NCBI GenBank assembly: GCA_005789975.1
Contig: SXWC01000077.1
Coordinates: 1-6,092 of the forward strand
Length of the DNA: 6,092 bases
Reading direction: 5' to 3'
Source: Planctomycetaceae bacterium
GTDB lineage: Bacteria > Planctomycetota > Planctomycetia > Pirellulales > UBA1268
The number at the start of each line of letters is the position of its first letter. Within the stretch, counting starts at the first letter, position 1. The notes under the pieces are model-generated. The model saw nothing but the letters and a program-made list of their open reading frames with translations, searched no databases and had not been told where the DNA came from. Shown piece by piece: positions 1 to 5,508 of this stretch. Position numbers and translations under genes: made by a program.

Positions 1-126
1 CGGCCGATGATGTACCTCGCCCTGTCCTACGACCACCGCCTGGTGGATGGCCGCGAGGCGGTCACGTTCCTGAAGCGGATCAAGGACACGATCGAGGACC
101 CGACGCGGCTCATGCTGGAGGTGTGA
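1..126 (+). CDS. odhB: Dihydrolipoamide succinyltransferase (E2 of 2-oxoglutarate dehydrogenase), C-terminal end
   Basis: Only the last 41 codons are in the window; the gene is cut by the left edge and reads in frame from base 1 to a TGA at 124-126. The fragment contains [17 protein letters not shown], the catalytic-domain signature of 2-oxoacid dehydrogenase acyltransferases. Its DHRxxDG motif carries the active-site His and the Asp that supports it. The ending ([11 protein letters not shown]) closely resembles the end of E. coli SucB, so a succinyltransferase is more likely than a pyruvate dehydrogenase E2. In the complex this subunit moves the succinyl group from its lipoyl arm to CoA, and the reduced lipoyl group is then reoxidised by the E3 encoded immediately downstream. 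The lipoyl and E1/E3-binding domains lie outside the window, so substrate assignment rests on this short tail. Confidence 0.88.
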   Translation, partial: RPMMYLALSYDHRLVDGREAVTFLKRIKDTIEDPTRLMLEV

Positions 127-130
127 GCCG

Positions 131-1519
131 ATGCCAAACCACGATCTTCTGGTGATCGGCGGCGGACCGGGCGGCTACGTGGCCGCCATCCGGGCGGCCC
201 AGCTCGGGCTGAACGCCGGCGTCGTCGAGCGGGAGCCGCAGCTGGGCGGCACCTGCCTGCGGGTCGGCTGCATTCCCTCCAAGGCGCTGCTCGAGTCGAG
301 CCATCGGTTCGAGGAGACGCGGCACGACCTGGCCGTGCATGGCGTCAGGGTCGGCGACGTGAGCCTCGATCTGGCCGCGATGATGAAGCGCAAGGACGAG
401 GTCGTCTCCACGCTTGCCAAGGGCATCGACGCGCTCCTGGCCAAGAACAAGGTGACTCGGTACCGGGGCGCCGGCCGTCTCGCGGGTGCTGGCCGGGTGG
501 AGGTCACCGCCGCCGATGGCACGCGGTCGATCGTCGACTCACCGCGGATCGTCGTCGCCGTGGGCAGCCGCAGCGTGGTGCTGCCCGGCGTCGATGTCGA
601 CGGTCGGCTGGTCGGCACGAGCACCGAGGCCCTGGCGTTCGACGCCGTGCCGAACCACCTGGTCGTGATCGGCGGCGGCTACATCGGGCTGGAGCTCGGC
701 AGCGTGTGGCGTCGCCTGGGGGCGAAGGTGACGGTCCTGGAATACGCCGACCGCATCCTCACCGGGATCGACGCCGAGATCGCCACGGAGGCGCTCGCGC
801 TGTTCAAGAAACAGGGTCTCGACATCCGCCTGGGGGCGAAGGTGAGGTCCGCCCGCGCCGCCGACGGCGGTTGCATCGTCGAGTGCGAAGGCCAGGAGCC
901 GATCCGTTGTGACCGCGTCTTGGCCGCGACCGGTCGGGCTCCGGCGACCGATGGTCTCGGCCTGGAGACCGTCGGTATCGAGGTCGACCGGCGGGGCTGC
1001 ATCCCCGTGGACGCCCATTTTCGGACCACGGCCCCCGGCGTGTGGGCGATCGGCGACTGCATCCCGGGGCCGATGCTGGCCCATCGGGCCGAGGAGGATG
1101 GCGTCGCCTGCGTGGACGGCATGACGGGCCGCTGGGCCCACGTGGACTACGCCCTCGTGCCGGCCGTCGTCTTCACGCATCCGGAGATCGCCGCCGTGGG
1201 CCGGACCGAGGAACAGCTCGTGGCTGAGGGCACGGCCTACAAGAAGGGCGTGTTCCCCTTCCGTGCCAACGGCCGTGCCCGCACGATCAACGAGACCGCG
1301 GGCAAGGTGAAGGTGCTCGCCGACGCGGGCACGGACCGCGTGCTCGGGATTCACGTCATCGGGCCGGCGGCCGGCGACCTGATCGGGGAGGCGGCGGCGG
1401 CCATGAGCTTTGGCGCGACGGCCGAGGACATCGCCCGCGTCTGCCACGCCCACCCGACGCTGCCCGAGGCCCTCAAGGAAGCGGCGCTTGCCGTCGATGG
1501 CCGCGCCATCCACGCGTAG
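131..1519 (+). CDS. lpdA: Dihydrolipoyl dehydrogenase (E3)
   Basis: A complete 462-aa flavoprotein, close to the usual family length. It reoxidises dihydrolipoamide on the E2 arm, passing electrons through a redox disulfide and FAD to NAD+, in the cytoplasm. Visible domains in order: an N-terminal FAD-binding Rossmann motif GGGPGGYVAA (about residues 10-19); the redox-active disulfide Cys42/Cys47 in GGTCLRVGCIPSK; a second dinucleotide (NAD) motif VVIGGGYIGLE (about 178-188); the second FAD-contact block around AIGDC; and the C-terminal dimerisation domain ending in HAHPTLPEA, with the catalytic His441 and Glu446 dyad contributed across the dimer. The ATG at 131 is supported by GGAGGTG at 117-123 and by the FAD motif beginning nine residues later. 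It starts 4 nt after the E2 stop, so the two are surely co-transcribed. The disulfide motif has Arg44 where Asn is most common, a minor variant. The enzyme may also serve other 2-oxoacid dehydrogenase or glycine-cleavage complexes. Confidence 0.97.
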   Translation: MPNHDLLVIGGGPGGYVAAIRAAQLGLNAGVVEREPQLGGTCLRVGCIPSKALLESSHRFEETRHDLAVHGVRVGDVSLDLAAMMKRKDEVVSTLAKGIDALLAKNKVTRYRGAGRLAGAGRVEVTAADGTRSIVDSPRIVVAVGSRSVVLPGVDVDGRLVGTSTEALAFDAVPNHLVVIGGGYIGLELGSVWRRLGAKVTVLEYADRILTGIDAEIATEALALFKKQGLDIRLGAKVRSARAADGGCIVECEGQEPIRCDRVLAATGRAPATDGLGLETVGIEVDRRGCIPVDAHFRTTAPGVWAIGDCIPGPMLAHRAEEDGVACVDGMTGRWAHVDYALVPAVVFTHPEIAAVGRTEEQLVAEGTAYKKGVFPFRANGRARTINETAGKVKVLADAGTDRVLGIHVIGPAAGDLIGEAAAAMSFGATAEDIARVCHAHPTLPEALKEAALAVDGRAIHA

Positions 1520-1535
1520 CGCGGTTCACCACCGC
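1501..1535. terminator. Possible hairpins at the tail-to-tail gene junction
   Basis: Two short overlapping inverted repeats span the junction between the lpd stop (1519) and the stop of the opposing gene (1526). CCGCG at 1501-1505 can pair with CGCGG at 1520-1524. GCGGT at 1521-1525 can pair with ACCGC at 1531-1535 across a 5-nt loop. The two stems exclude each other. Neither has a T-tract on either strand, so this is not a classic intrinsic terminator. It is listed because the junction leaves no other room for transcription ends. It may simply be chance in GC-rich coding sequence. Confidence 0.2.
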
Positions 1536-2347
1536 ACGGCAAGGCCCGCGTCGGAGAAGAAAGGGGCCGCCTCGTCGGTCAGGCCCCAGCCGACGCGCAG
1601 ACCGACCTCCATGTTCCTCCCCAACACGTAGTGGAAGCCGGGGCTGAAGAACGGGCGGCTGGTGTTGTCCGTGAGGCCGGAGGTATACGAACCGAACCAT
1701 TCGGCGTGCACCTCCCAGCGCTCCGTCACGGGCAGACGGAGCACGACCGACGGTGTCCAGCGGCTGAACCAGTCGACGAGCCCCTCCGCGTAGGCGTAGC
1801 GGATCGCCCCGTCGAGCCGCCAGCCGCCGGCGAACTCCCAGCCTGCCACGGCGGTGGCCACGGGCGACGTGCCGAAGACGTCGCCGTAGGCCGGCGTGGT
1901 GGCCTCGATAATGAAGCAGCTTTCGGGCCGCCAGCCATCCTGCGCCGACACGTTCATCTTCAGCCCGTAGAGGATGCTCGTCTCGTAGAGCGTGCTGCCG
2001 TCGAGCGTCCCCTCGCCCACCTCCACGCTCGTGACCACGTTGCCCTGCGAGCCCACGCCGTAATTGACGCCGAATCGCCACTCGAGCCACTCGGTCGCGC
2101 CAATCCGGAGGAGCCATTCGGGATAGTTGTTTGTGGGCAAGCCCACGGGGTTGTCGATGAACACGTACGAGGCCTCGTGCAGGACGGTCCCCGGCGCCAC
2201 CGTATGCGTCGACGGCGTGAACGCGTCGCGGTCCGTGCCGAGGTCCGCGGGCTCGCCGGCGGCGATGCGGACGCCGGCGGTCATGGCGAGCAGGACCACC
2301 GTAACCAGCGGCGGGCGCGGAATGCGGGCAGGGCGGTGGCCGGTCAC
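1526..2347 (-). CDS. Predicted outer-membrane beta-barrel protein (MetA-pathway/phenol degradation transporter-like)
   Basis: About 273 aa from the chosen GTG at 2347-2345. The start gives a normal signal peptide: a basic n-region (TGHRPARIPRPP), a hydrophobic core (LVTVVLLAMTAGV) and a probable cleavage near IAAG|EPAD. An in-frame GTG at 2458 would add 37 Arg/Pro-rich residues ahead of the signal and is less likely. The mature part is rich in alternating, aromatic-containing short strands (for example YPEWLLRIGATEWLEWRFGVNYG and later WEVHAEWFGSYTSG), as expected for a membrane barrel. The chain ends LAVRW, and a terminal aromatic residue is typical of the BAM-recognised last strand. Overall it looks like the Phenol_MetA_deg (PF13557-type) family, often annotated simply as transporter; the substrate is unknown and phenol should not be assumed. 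It lies 144 nt downstream of panD on the same strand and may be read through from it. A weak GGGGA lies about 6 nt before the GTG. Confidence 0.72.
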   Translation of the reverse strand: MTGHRPARIPRPPLVTVVLLAMTAGVRIAAGEPADLGTDRDAFTPSTHTVAPGTVLHEASYVFIDNPVGLPTNNYPEWLLRIGATEWLEWRFGVNYGVGSQGNVVTSVEVGEGTLDGSTLYETSILYGLKMNVSAQDGWRPESCFIIEATTPAYGDVFGTSPVATAVAGWEFAGGWRLDGAIRYAYAEGLVDWFSRWTPSVVLRLPVTERWEVHAEWFGSYTSGLTDNTSRPFFSPGFHYVLGRNMEVGLRVGWGLTDEAAPFFSDAGLAVRW

Positions 2348-2450
2348 GATCGGTCCCCGGAGCAGGGCGGCGGGTCGGCAATCGCTTCGGCCGCAGCGGC
2401 CTCTTCGGGCCGGCCTTTTCCGCGGAACCGGAATGGTCGGCCCCGCTCCC

Positions 2451-2473
2451 CGCGGCACCGGTCGTTGCCGGGG
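2451..2473 (-). terminator. Weak hairpin downstream of panD
   Basis: About 20 nt past the panD stop codon, CGGCA (2453-2457) and TGCCG (2466-2470) can form a 5-bp stem with an 8-nt loop, extendable by two G-C pairs past one mismatch. No T-run follows on the minus strand, so termination activity is doubtful. The rest of the 144-nt gap (2348-2491) shows GC-rich inverted repeats such as CGGCC/GGCCG near 2398-2413 but no clear promoter. Confidence 0.2.
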
Positions 2474-2491
2474 TTGCCCGTCTTGCCGACG

Positions 2492-2845
2492 TCAGCCGCG
2501 AACGACGCGATTTTCGGCGTCGAGCACGATCACCGCCGGCGCATGCCCGGCCGCGGCGGTTGCGTCGATCCAGGCGAACGACATGATCGTCAGTCGGTCC
2601 CCTGGCTTCCCGAGCAGGGCGGTGGCGCCGTTGAGTTCGATCGTGCCGGAGCCGGCGGCACCATAAATGACGTAGGTCTCGAACCGCTCGCCGTTGGCCA
2701 TGTTGCCGACGAGGATCCGTTCGTAGGGCCGGAGGCCGACCAGTTCGGCGAGATCGGCCGCGATCGTCAGGCTGCCCTCGTAGTCGACGGAGGCCCCGGT
2801 GACGCAGGCACGGTGGATCTTCGACTTGAGCAGGCAGATGGTCAT
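2492..2845 (-). CDS. panD: Aspartate 1-decarboxylase proenzyme
   Basis: A complete 117-aa protein, a normal length for PanD. It decarboxylates L-aspartate to beta-alanine, the beta-alanine half of pantothenate and so of CoA, in the cytoplasm. The proenzyme self-cleaves between Gly24 and Ser25 (VDYEGSLTI), turning Ser25 into the catalytic pyruvoyl group. All key residues sit at the same numbers as in E. coli PanD: Lys9, His11, Tyr22, Gly24, Ser25, Arg54, Thr57, Tyr58 and Asn72 (NGERFETYVI, then ELNGA). This exact register fixes the ATG at 2845-2843. The reading frame stays open upstream through the tRNA gene, but that extension is not protein. No clear Shine-Dalgarno precedes the ATG. No panB or panC is nearby. 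The gene lies 51 nt downstream of tRNA-Arg on the same strand; no terminator is visible between them, so it may be co-transcribed with the tRNA or have its own weak promoter. Confidence 0.96.
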   Translation of the reverse strand: MTICLLKSKIHRACVTGASVDYEGSLTIAADLAELVGLRPYERILVGNMANGERFETYVIYGAAGSGTIELNGATALLGKPGDRLTIMSFAWIDATAAAGHAPAVIVLDAENRVVRG

Positions 2846-2883
2846 GGCGGGTGTGACGGCGGCGGGCGATTGGGAGTCGGAGG

Positions 2884-2889
2884 AGTGTA
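2884..2889 (-). promoter_or_regulatory. Weak candidate -10 element before panD
   Basis: On the minus strand the 51-nt gap between tRNA-Arg and panD contains TACACT, which matches four of six TATAAT positions, 38 nt before the panD ATG. No convincing -35 is seen; that position would fall inside the tRNA gene. The alternative is co-transcription from the tRNA promoter. Confidence 0.2.
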
Positions 2890-2896
2890 CCGTGAG

Positions 2897-2970
2897 TACG
2901 CCCGGGTGGGATCGAACCACCGACCTTGGGATTAGAAATCCCATGCTCTATCCGACTGAGCTACGGGCGC
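2897..2970 (-). tRNA. tRNA-Arg (anticodon UCU)
   Basis: The minus strand folds as a full cloverleaf. The acceptor stem is GCGCCCG (2970-2964) with CGGGCGT (2904-2898), the D arm is GCTC/GAGC, the anticodon stem is TGGGA/TCCCA with loop TTTCTAA, and the T arm is GGTGG/CCACC with loop TTCGATC. The loop places TCT at positions 34-36, so it reads AGA (and AGG by wobble) arginine codons. Position 1-72 is a G-T pair, the discriminator is A at 2897, and no 3' CCA is encoded, so CCA would be added by the nucleotidyltransferase. These are minor-class arginine codons in high-GC genomes. The 74-nt length is normal. No integrase or att duplication is seen beside it. Confidence 0.97.
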
Positions 2971-2984
2971 GAAAGGGCCCTTCC

Positions 2985-2990
2985 AGCATA
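2985..2990 (-). promoter_or_regulatory. Candidate -10 element for tRNA-Arg
   Basis: On the minus strand TATGCT, preceded by TGATG, lies about 14 nt upstream of the tRNA 5' end, a sensible distance for a tRNA promoter with a short leader. No good -35 hexamer is seen at 16-18 nt. A perfect 10-bp palindrome (AAGGGCCCTT, 2973-2982) sits between this element and the tRNA, in the likely leader. Together this is suggestive but weak. Confidence 0.3.
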
Positions 2991-3173
2991 CATCAGCCGT
3001 CCGCTCGGCATGGCAGCCGGGCCGAAAGCCTCCGCGCCACCACGACAGTGTTCACGGGCCCGCCCTCACGGCATGCCTGCCCCCGAGCCCGGCAGCCGTT
3101 GTCGGAATCAGGCGGCACCAACTCGACGGCGAGCCCACGACTACCCTACGCTACCGGGTCGAGGTCATCTCCG
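2991..3173. other. Divergent intergenic region between tRNA-Arg and the deaminase operon
   Basis: This GC-rich stretch of about 180 nt separates the leftward tRNA/panD group from the rightward deaminase operon and should hold the operon promoter. I found no convincing sigma70-type -35/-10 pair on the plus strand. TTGTCG at 3099-3104 resembles a -35 but has no -10 at the right distance, and TACCCT/TACGCT near 3142-3152 are weak -10 candidates without a -35. The only clear signal is GAGGT at 3161-3165, the likely ribosome binding site of the deaminase, 8 nt before its ATG. Confidence 0.4.
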
Positions 3174-3611
3174 ATGGACGAGTTTCTCCAAGCCGCGATC
3201 GACGAAGCCCGCCATGGGCTGGTCGAAGGCGGGATACCGATCGGCTCCGTCGTGGTGCACGCGGGCCGAATCGTCGGCCGGGGACACAACCGGCGGGTGC
3301 AGAGCGGCAGCGCGATCCTGCACGCCGAAATGGACGCCCTGGAGCGTGTCGGGCGGAAGCCCGCGGCGTTCTACCGCGAGTGCACGCTCTACACGACGCT
3401 GTCCCCGTGCTCGATGTGCAGCGGGGCCATCCTGCTCTACAAGATTCCGCGGGTTGTGATCGGCGAACACACGTCGTTCATGGGTGAGGAGCAGTGGCTC
3501 GCAGCGCACGGGGTCGCACTCGACGTCCGTGACGACCCGCAATGCACGGCTCTCATGCGGGAGTTCATGGAGCGGCATCCCGGGCTCTGGGCCGAGGATA
3601 TCGGTGAGTGA
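3174..3611 (+). CDS. Cytosine deaminase, yeast Fcy1-like (CDA-fold zinc hydrolase)
   Basis: A complete 145-aa protein predicted to deaminate cytosine to uracil in pyrimidine salvage. It belongs to the zinc-dependent cytidine/deoxycytidylate deaminase superfamily, with zinc ligands His50 (HAE motif, Glu52 as proton shuttle) and Cys79/Cys82 (SPCSMC). It follows yeast cytosine deaminase almost throughout: GGxPIG near residue 20, GRGHN with Asn39, GSAxLHxE, CTLYTTLSPC, GxIPRxVxGE, Phe102, Trp139, and the C-terminal EDIGE with Asp142. These correspond to yeast Asn51, His62, Glu64, Cys91, Cys94, Phe114, Trp152 and Asp155, the zinc and pyrimidine-contact residues. The ATG at 3174 has GAGGT 8 nt upstream and starts near the yeast domain start; the open frame further upstream crosses the tRNA and is not coding. 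It is unlike CodA, the amidohydrolase-type cytosine deaminase of E. coli. A tRNA adenosine deaminase (TadA) or guanine deaminase is a weaker alternative, given the Fcy1-type tail. Confidence 0.9.
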   Translation: MDEFLQAAIDEARHGLVEGGIPIGSVVVHAGRIVGRGHNRRVQSGSAILHAEMDALERVGRKPAAFYRECTLYTTLSPCSMCSGAILLYKIPRVVIGEHTSFMGEEQWLAAHGVALDVRDDPQCTALMREFMERHPGLWAEDIGE

Positions 3612-3615
3612 ACCG

Positions 3616-4779
3616 ATGCCCAGCCCACCCGCAGATGCCGTGCTCGAGGTCGAGGAACGCGGCTTCATCCACGATGCTGCCGCCGCAACCGCGGAGCGGC
3701 GCGTGGCTTTTTTCACGTCGCTCGTGGCCCTGACGAATGGCGACATCCTCGCCGGGTTCCAGGTGGGCCCGGACAAGCATGCGGCCACGAGCACGATCGG
3801 CCTCGCCCGCTCGCACGATGGCGGACGGACCTGGGCGGCCATCGACTGGCGTTTTGCCACCGTCGTCGACGGTGTGCCCGGCTCGCTCGCCGGCGCCGAG
3901 ATGGTGGAGCCCGAGCCCGATCGCCTGGTGCTGTTCGCCACCTGGTTCGATCGCTCCGAGCCGGGGCGGCCGCTGTTCGATCCGGCCACGTCCGGCATCC
4001 TGCCCGCCCGCATGCTCGTCTCCGAGTCGGGTGATGCGGGCGGCACCTGGAGCGACTGGCGAACCCTGCCGACCGGCGGGCTGCGGGGCTCCACGCTCAC
4101 CGGCCCCGTGCTGCGCTGGAGCGACGGCACGCTCGCCGTGCCGTTCGAGAGTTACCGCGAGTGCAACGAGCCGGAGCCGCGGCATCACTCCGCCTGGCTG
4201 GTGACATCACGGGACGGGGGCCGCTCGTTCGACGAGCCGCTGTGCGTGGCCCGGCATCCGGAGGATCGCGTCTACTACTGGGATCAGCGACTCTGTGCCG
4301 GCCCGCGGCCCGGCGAGTTCACGGCGCTCTTCTGGACGCACGACCTCGTGGATCGCCGCGACCTGCCCGTGCACATGCGGCGGGGCCGAGTGGACGGAGC
4401 CAGGATCGCGGGCGACGCGCCCTCCCCCCTGCCGATCACCGGCCAGATCGCGGCGCCGCTCGGATTGCCCGACGGCCGCCTCCTCGCCTTCGTGGTCGAC
4501 CGCAACCGGCCCAGCACGATGACACTCTGGTCGTCACCGGACGGCGGAACGTCGTGGCCCGCGAAGAACCGGCTGACGGTCTACGAGCATGACGAGACGG
4601 CCGCCCTGTCGCAGGGCACCGCGGGCGTCGACTTCGCGGCCTACTGGGAAGACATGGGCAAGTGGACGTTCGGTCATCCGGCCCTGCTACCGCTCGCCGA
4701 CGGCCGAGTGCTCACGGCCTGGTACGCGGGAGTGCCCGGGGCCATGAGCATCCACTGGGCGCGGATTCGGGTGCGGTGA
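3616..4779 (+). CDS. BNR/Asp-box sialidase-fold protein (exo-alpha-sialidase-like), leaderless
   Basis: About 387 aa with the features of a sialidase-superfamily beta-propeller. Asp-box-like repeats occur at S66-W73 (SHDGGRTW), S136-W145 (SESGDAGGTW, with an insertion), S198-F205 (SRDGGRSF) and about S306-W314 (SSPDGGTSW), roughly evenly spaced as blades would be. Asp boxes lie on turns away from the active site and do not prove sialidase activity. I do not see the FRIP-type N-terminal arginine motif of classic GH33 sialidases, so substrate and catalysis are unassigned. There is no signal peptide or membrane segment, implying a cytoplasmic protein. The ATG at 3616 is 4 nt after the deaminase stop; an in-frame GTG at 3604 that overlaps that stop is an alternative. 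No strong ribosome site is seen, which fits translational coupling. It could act on a cytoplasmic sugar, or be a non-catalytic propeller. Confidence 0.78.
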   Translation: MPSPPADAVLEVEERGFIHDAAAATAERRVAFFTSLVALTNGDILAGFQVGPDKHAATSTIGLARSHDGGRTWAAIDWRFATVVDGVPGSLAGAEMVEPEPDRLVLFATWFDRSEPGRPLFDPATSGILPARMLVSESGDAGGTWSDWRTLPTGGLRGSTLTGPVLRWSDGTLAVPFESYRECNEPEPRHHSAWLVTSRDGGRSFDEPLCVARHPEDRVYYWDQRLCAGPRPGEFTALFWTHDLVDRRDLPVHMRRGRVDGARIAGDAPSPLPITGQIAAPLGLPDGRLLAFVVDRNRPSTMTLWSSPDGGTSWPAKNRLTVYEHDETAALSQGTAGVDFAAYWEDMGKWTFGHPALLPLADGRVLTAWYAGVPGAMSIHWARIRVR

Positions 4780-4800
4780 CGGAAGGTCCGGGGTTGAACG

Positions 4801-5508
4801 ATGGCGTCGATTCTTGGAAGCCTGTGCAGGCCACGGTGGGTTCCGACCCTCGCACTGCTCGCCGTGGTGGCGTGCGGGACGGCGGCCGCAGCCGTCCCCG
4901 ACAGCCCCCAGGCACTCTTTGACGAGGCTGTGCGGCTCTTCTTCGAGGCCAAGCCGGTGGAGTCGGCCCGTACGTTCGACCGTCTCGTGGCGGCCGTGCC
5001 GCGGGCGGAGCCGGAACTGTGGCAGCGCGGGCTCGCGCTCTACTATGCCGAGCGGTTCCAGGACGGTCGCGCGCAGTTCGAGCGGCACCGGACCGTGAAT
5101 CCCGACGACGTCGAGAACCCGGCCTGGCACTTTCTCTGCGTCGCCCGGCTCGCAGGCCTGGAGTCGGCTCGGAAGGCGATGCTTCCGGTCGGTGAGGACC
5201 GGCGGGTGCCGATGCGGGAGATCCTCGACCTCTATGCCGGCCGGGGCGACGCCGCCGCCGTCCTCGCCGCAGCCGAAGTCGGTGAGGCCGCGGCCCGCCG
5301 CAACCAGTTGTGCTACGCCCATCTCTACCTGGGCCTGCACGCCGAGGCCTGTGGCGACGCCACACGGGCTCGGCAGCACATCCTCCAGGCCGCCGGCCCC
5401 TTTCGCATGGAACACTACATGGGCAAGGTGGCCGTCGTGCATGCGACCCTGCGCGGCTGGGAGATTCCCAACGTGGGCGCGGACGGCACGGCCCGGCCTC
5501 AGCGGTAG
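4801..5508 (+). CDS. Exported TPR-repeat protein (possible lipoprotein)
   Basis: 235 aa. The N-terminus is a signal sequence: Arg10 and Arg12, then the hydrophobic stretch VPTLALLAVVACGTAAAA. Cleavage could be by signal peptidase I after about Ala31. Alternatively VVAC at 22-25 could serve as a lipobox with Cys25 lipidated. The mature part begins with two helical repeats of TPR type at about residues 36-103 (alternating small residues; ALFDEAVRLFFEAK, then ELWQRGLALYYAERFQDGRAQFE), and a further TPR-like helix pair near 170-200 (YAHLYLGLHAEACGDATRARQHI). It is probably a periplasmic or membrane-anchored scaffold; no catalytic motif is seen and the partner is unknown. The ATG follows the sialidase-like stop by 21 nt, with GGAAGG and CGGGGTT in the gap, so it is likely the third gene of the operon. 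Its last 10 nt overlap the convergent korB-like gene. Confidence 0.82.
   Translation: MASILGSLCRPRWVPTLALLAVVACGTAAAAVPDSPQALFDEAVRLFFEAKPVESARTFDRLVAAVPRAEPELWQRGLALYYAERFQDGRAQFERHRTVNPDDVENPAWHFLCVARLAGLESARKAMLPVGEDRRVPMREILDLYAGRGDAAAVLAAAEVGEAAARRNQLCYAHLYLGLHAEACGDATRARQHILQAAGPFRMEHYMGKVAVVHATLRGWEIPNVGADGTARPQR

Noticed and set aside
539..1513. Long minus-strand open frame (324 codons) opposite lpd
   Set aside because: It is fully antisense to a clearly conserved enzyme, and its Arg/His/Gly/Asp-rich translation has no recognisable motif; such frames are expected in GC-rich DNA.
2348..2458. Upstream GTG start at 2458 for the outer-membrane barrel protein
   Set aside because: It would put 37 Arg/Pro-rich residues before the signal peptide. 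The GTG at 2347 gives a normal-length leader, though the upstream start cannot be fully excluded.
1631..2935. Plus-strand open frame of 434 codons opposite the barrel protein and panD
   Set aside because: It runs antisense through two supported genes and into the tRNA, with a low-complexity translation. The opposing genes have family motifs, a signal peptide and correct termini.
2846..2944. 33-codon N-terminal extension of PanD
   Set aside because: It would be translated from tRNA-Arg sequence. The ATG at 2845 gives exact E. coli PanD numbering of all catalytic residues.
2973..2982. Perfect palindrome AAGGGCCCTT upstream of tRNA-Arg as an operator
   Set aside because: It is a single short palindrome in GC-rich sequence with no second copy in the window and no known regulator match; it is only noted beside the candidate promoter.
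2799..3173. N-terminal extension of the deaminase frame
   Set aside because: The extension would cross panD and the tRNA on the opposite strand. The Fcy1-like domain begins right at the ATG at 3174, which has a GAGGT ribosome site.
2880..3173. tRNA-associated integration site or genomic island
   Set aside because: No integrase, no repeat of the tRNA 3' end and no compositional break are visible in the window.
3174..3611. Deaminase as TadA (tRNA adenosine deaminase)
   Set aside because: HAE and PCxxC are shared by both families, but GRGHN, GSAxLH, the Phe102 and Trp139 positions and the EDIGE end match cytosine deaminase, and the TadA-type C-terminal helix is absent.
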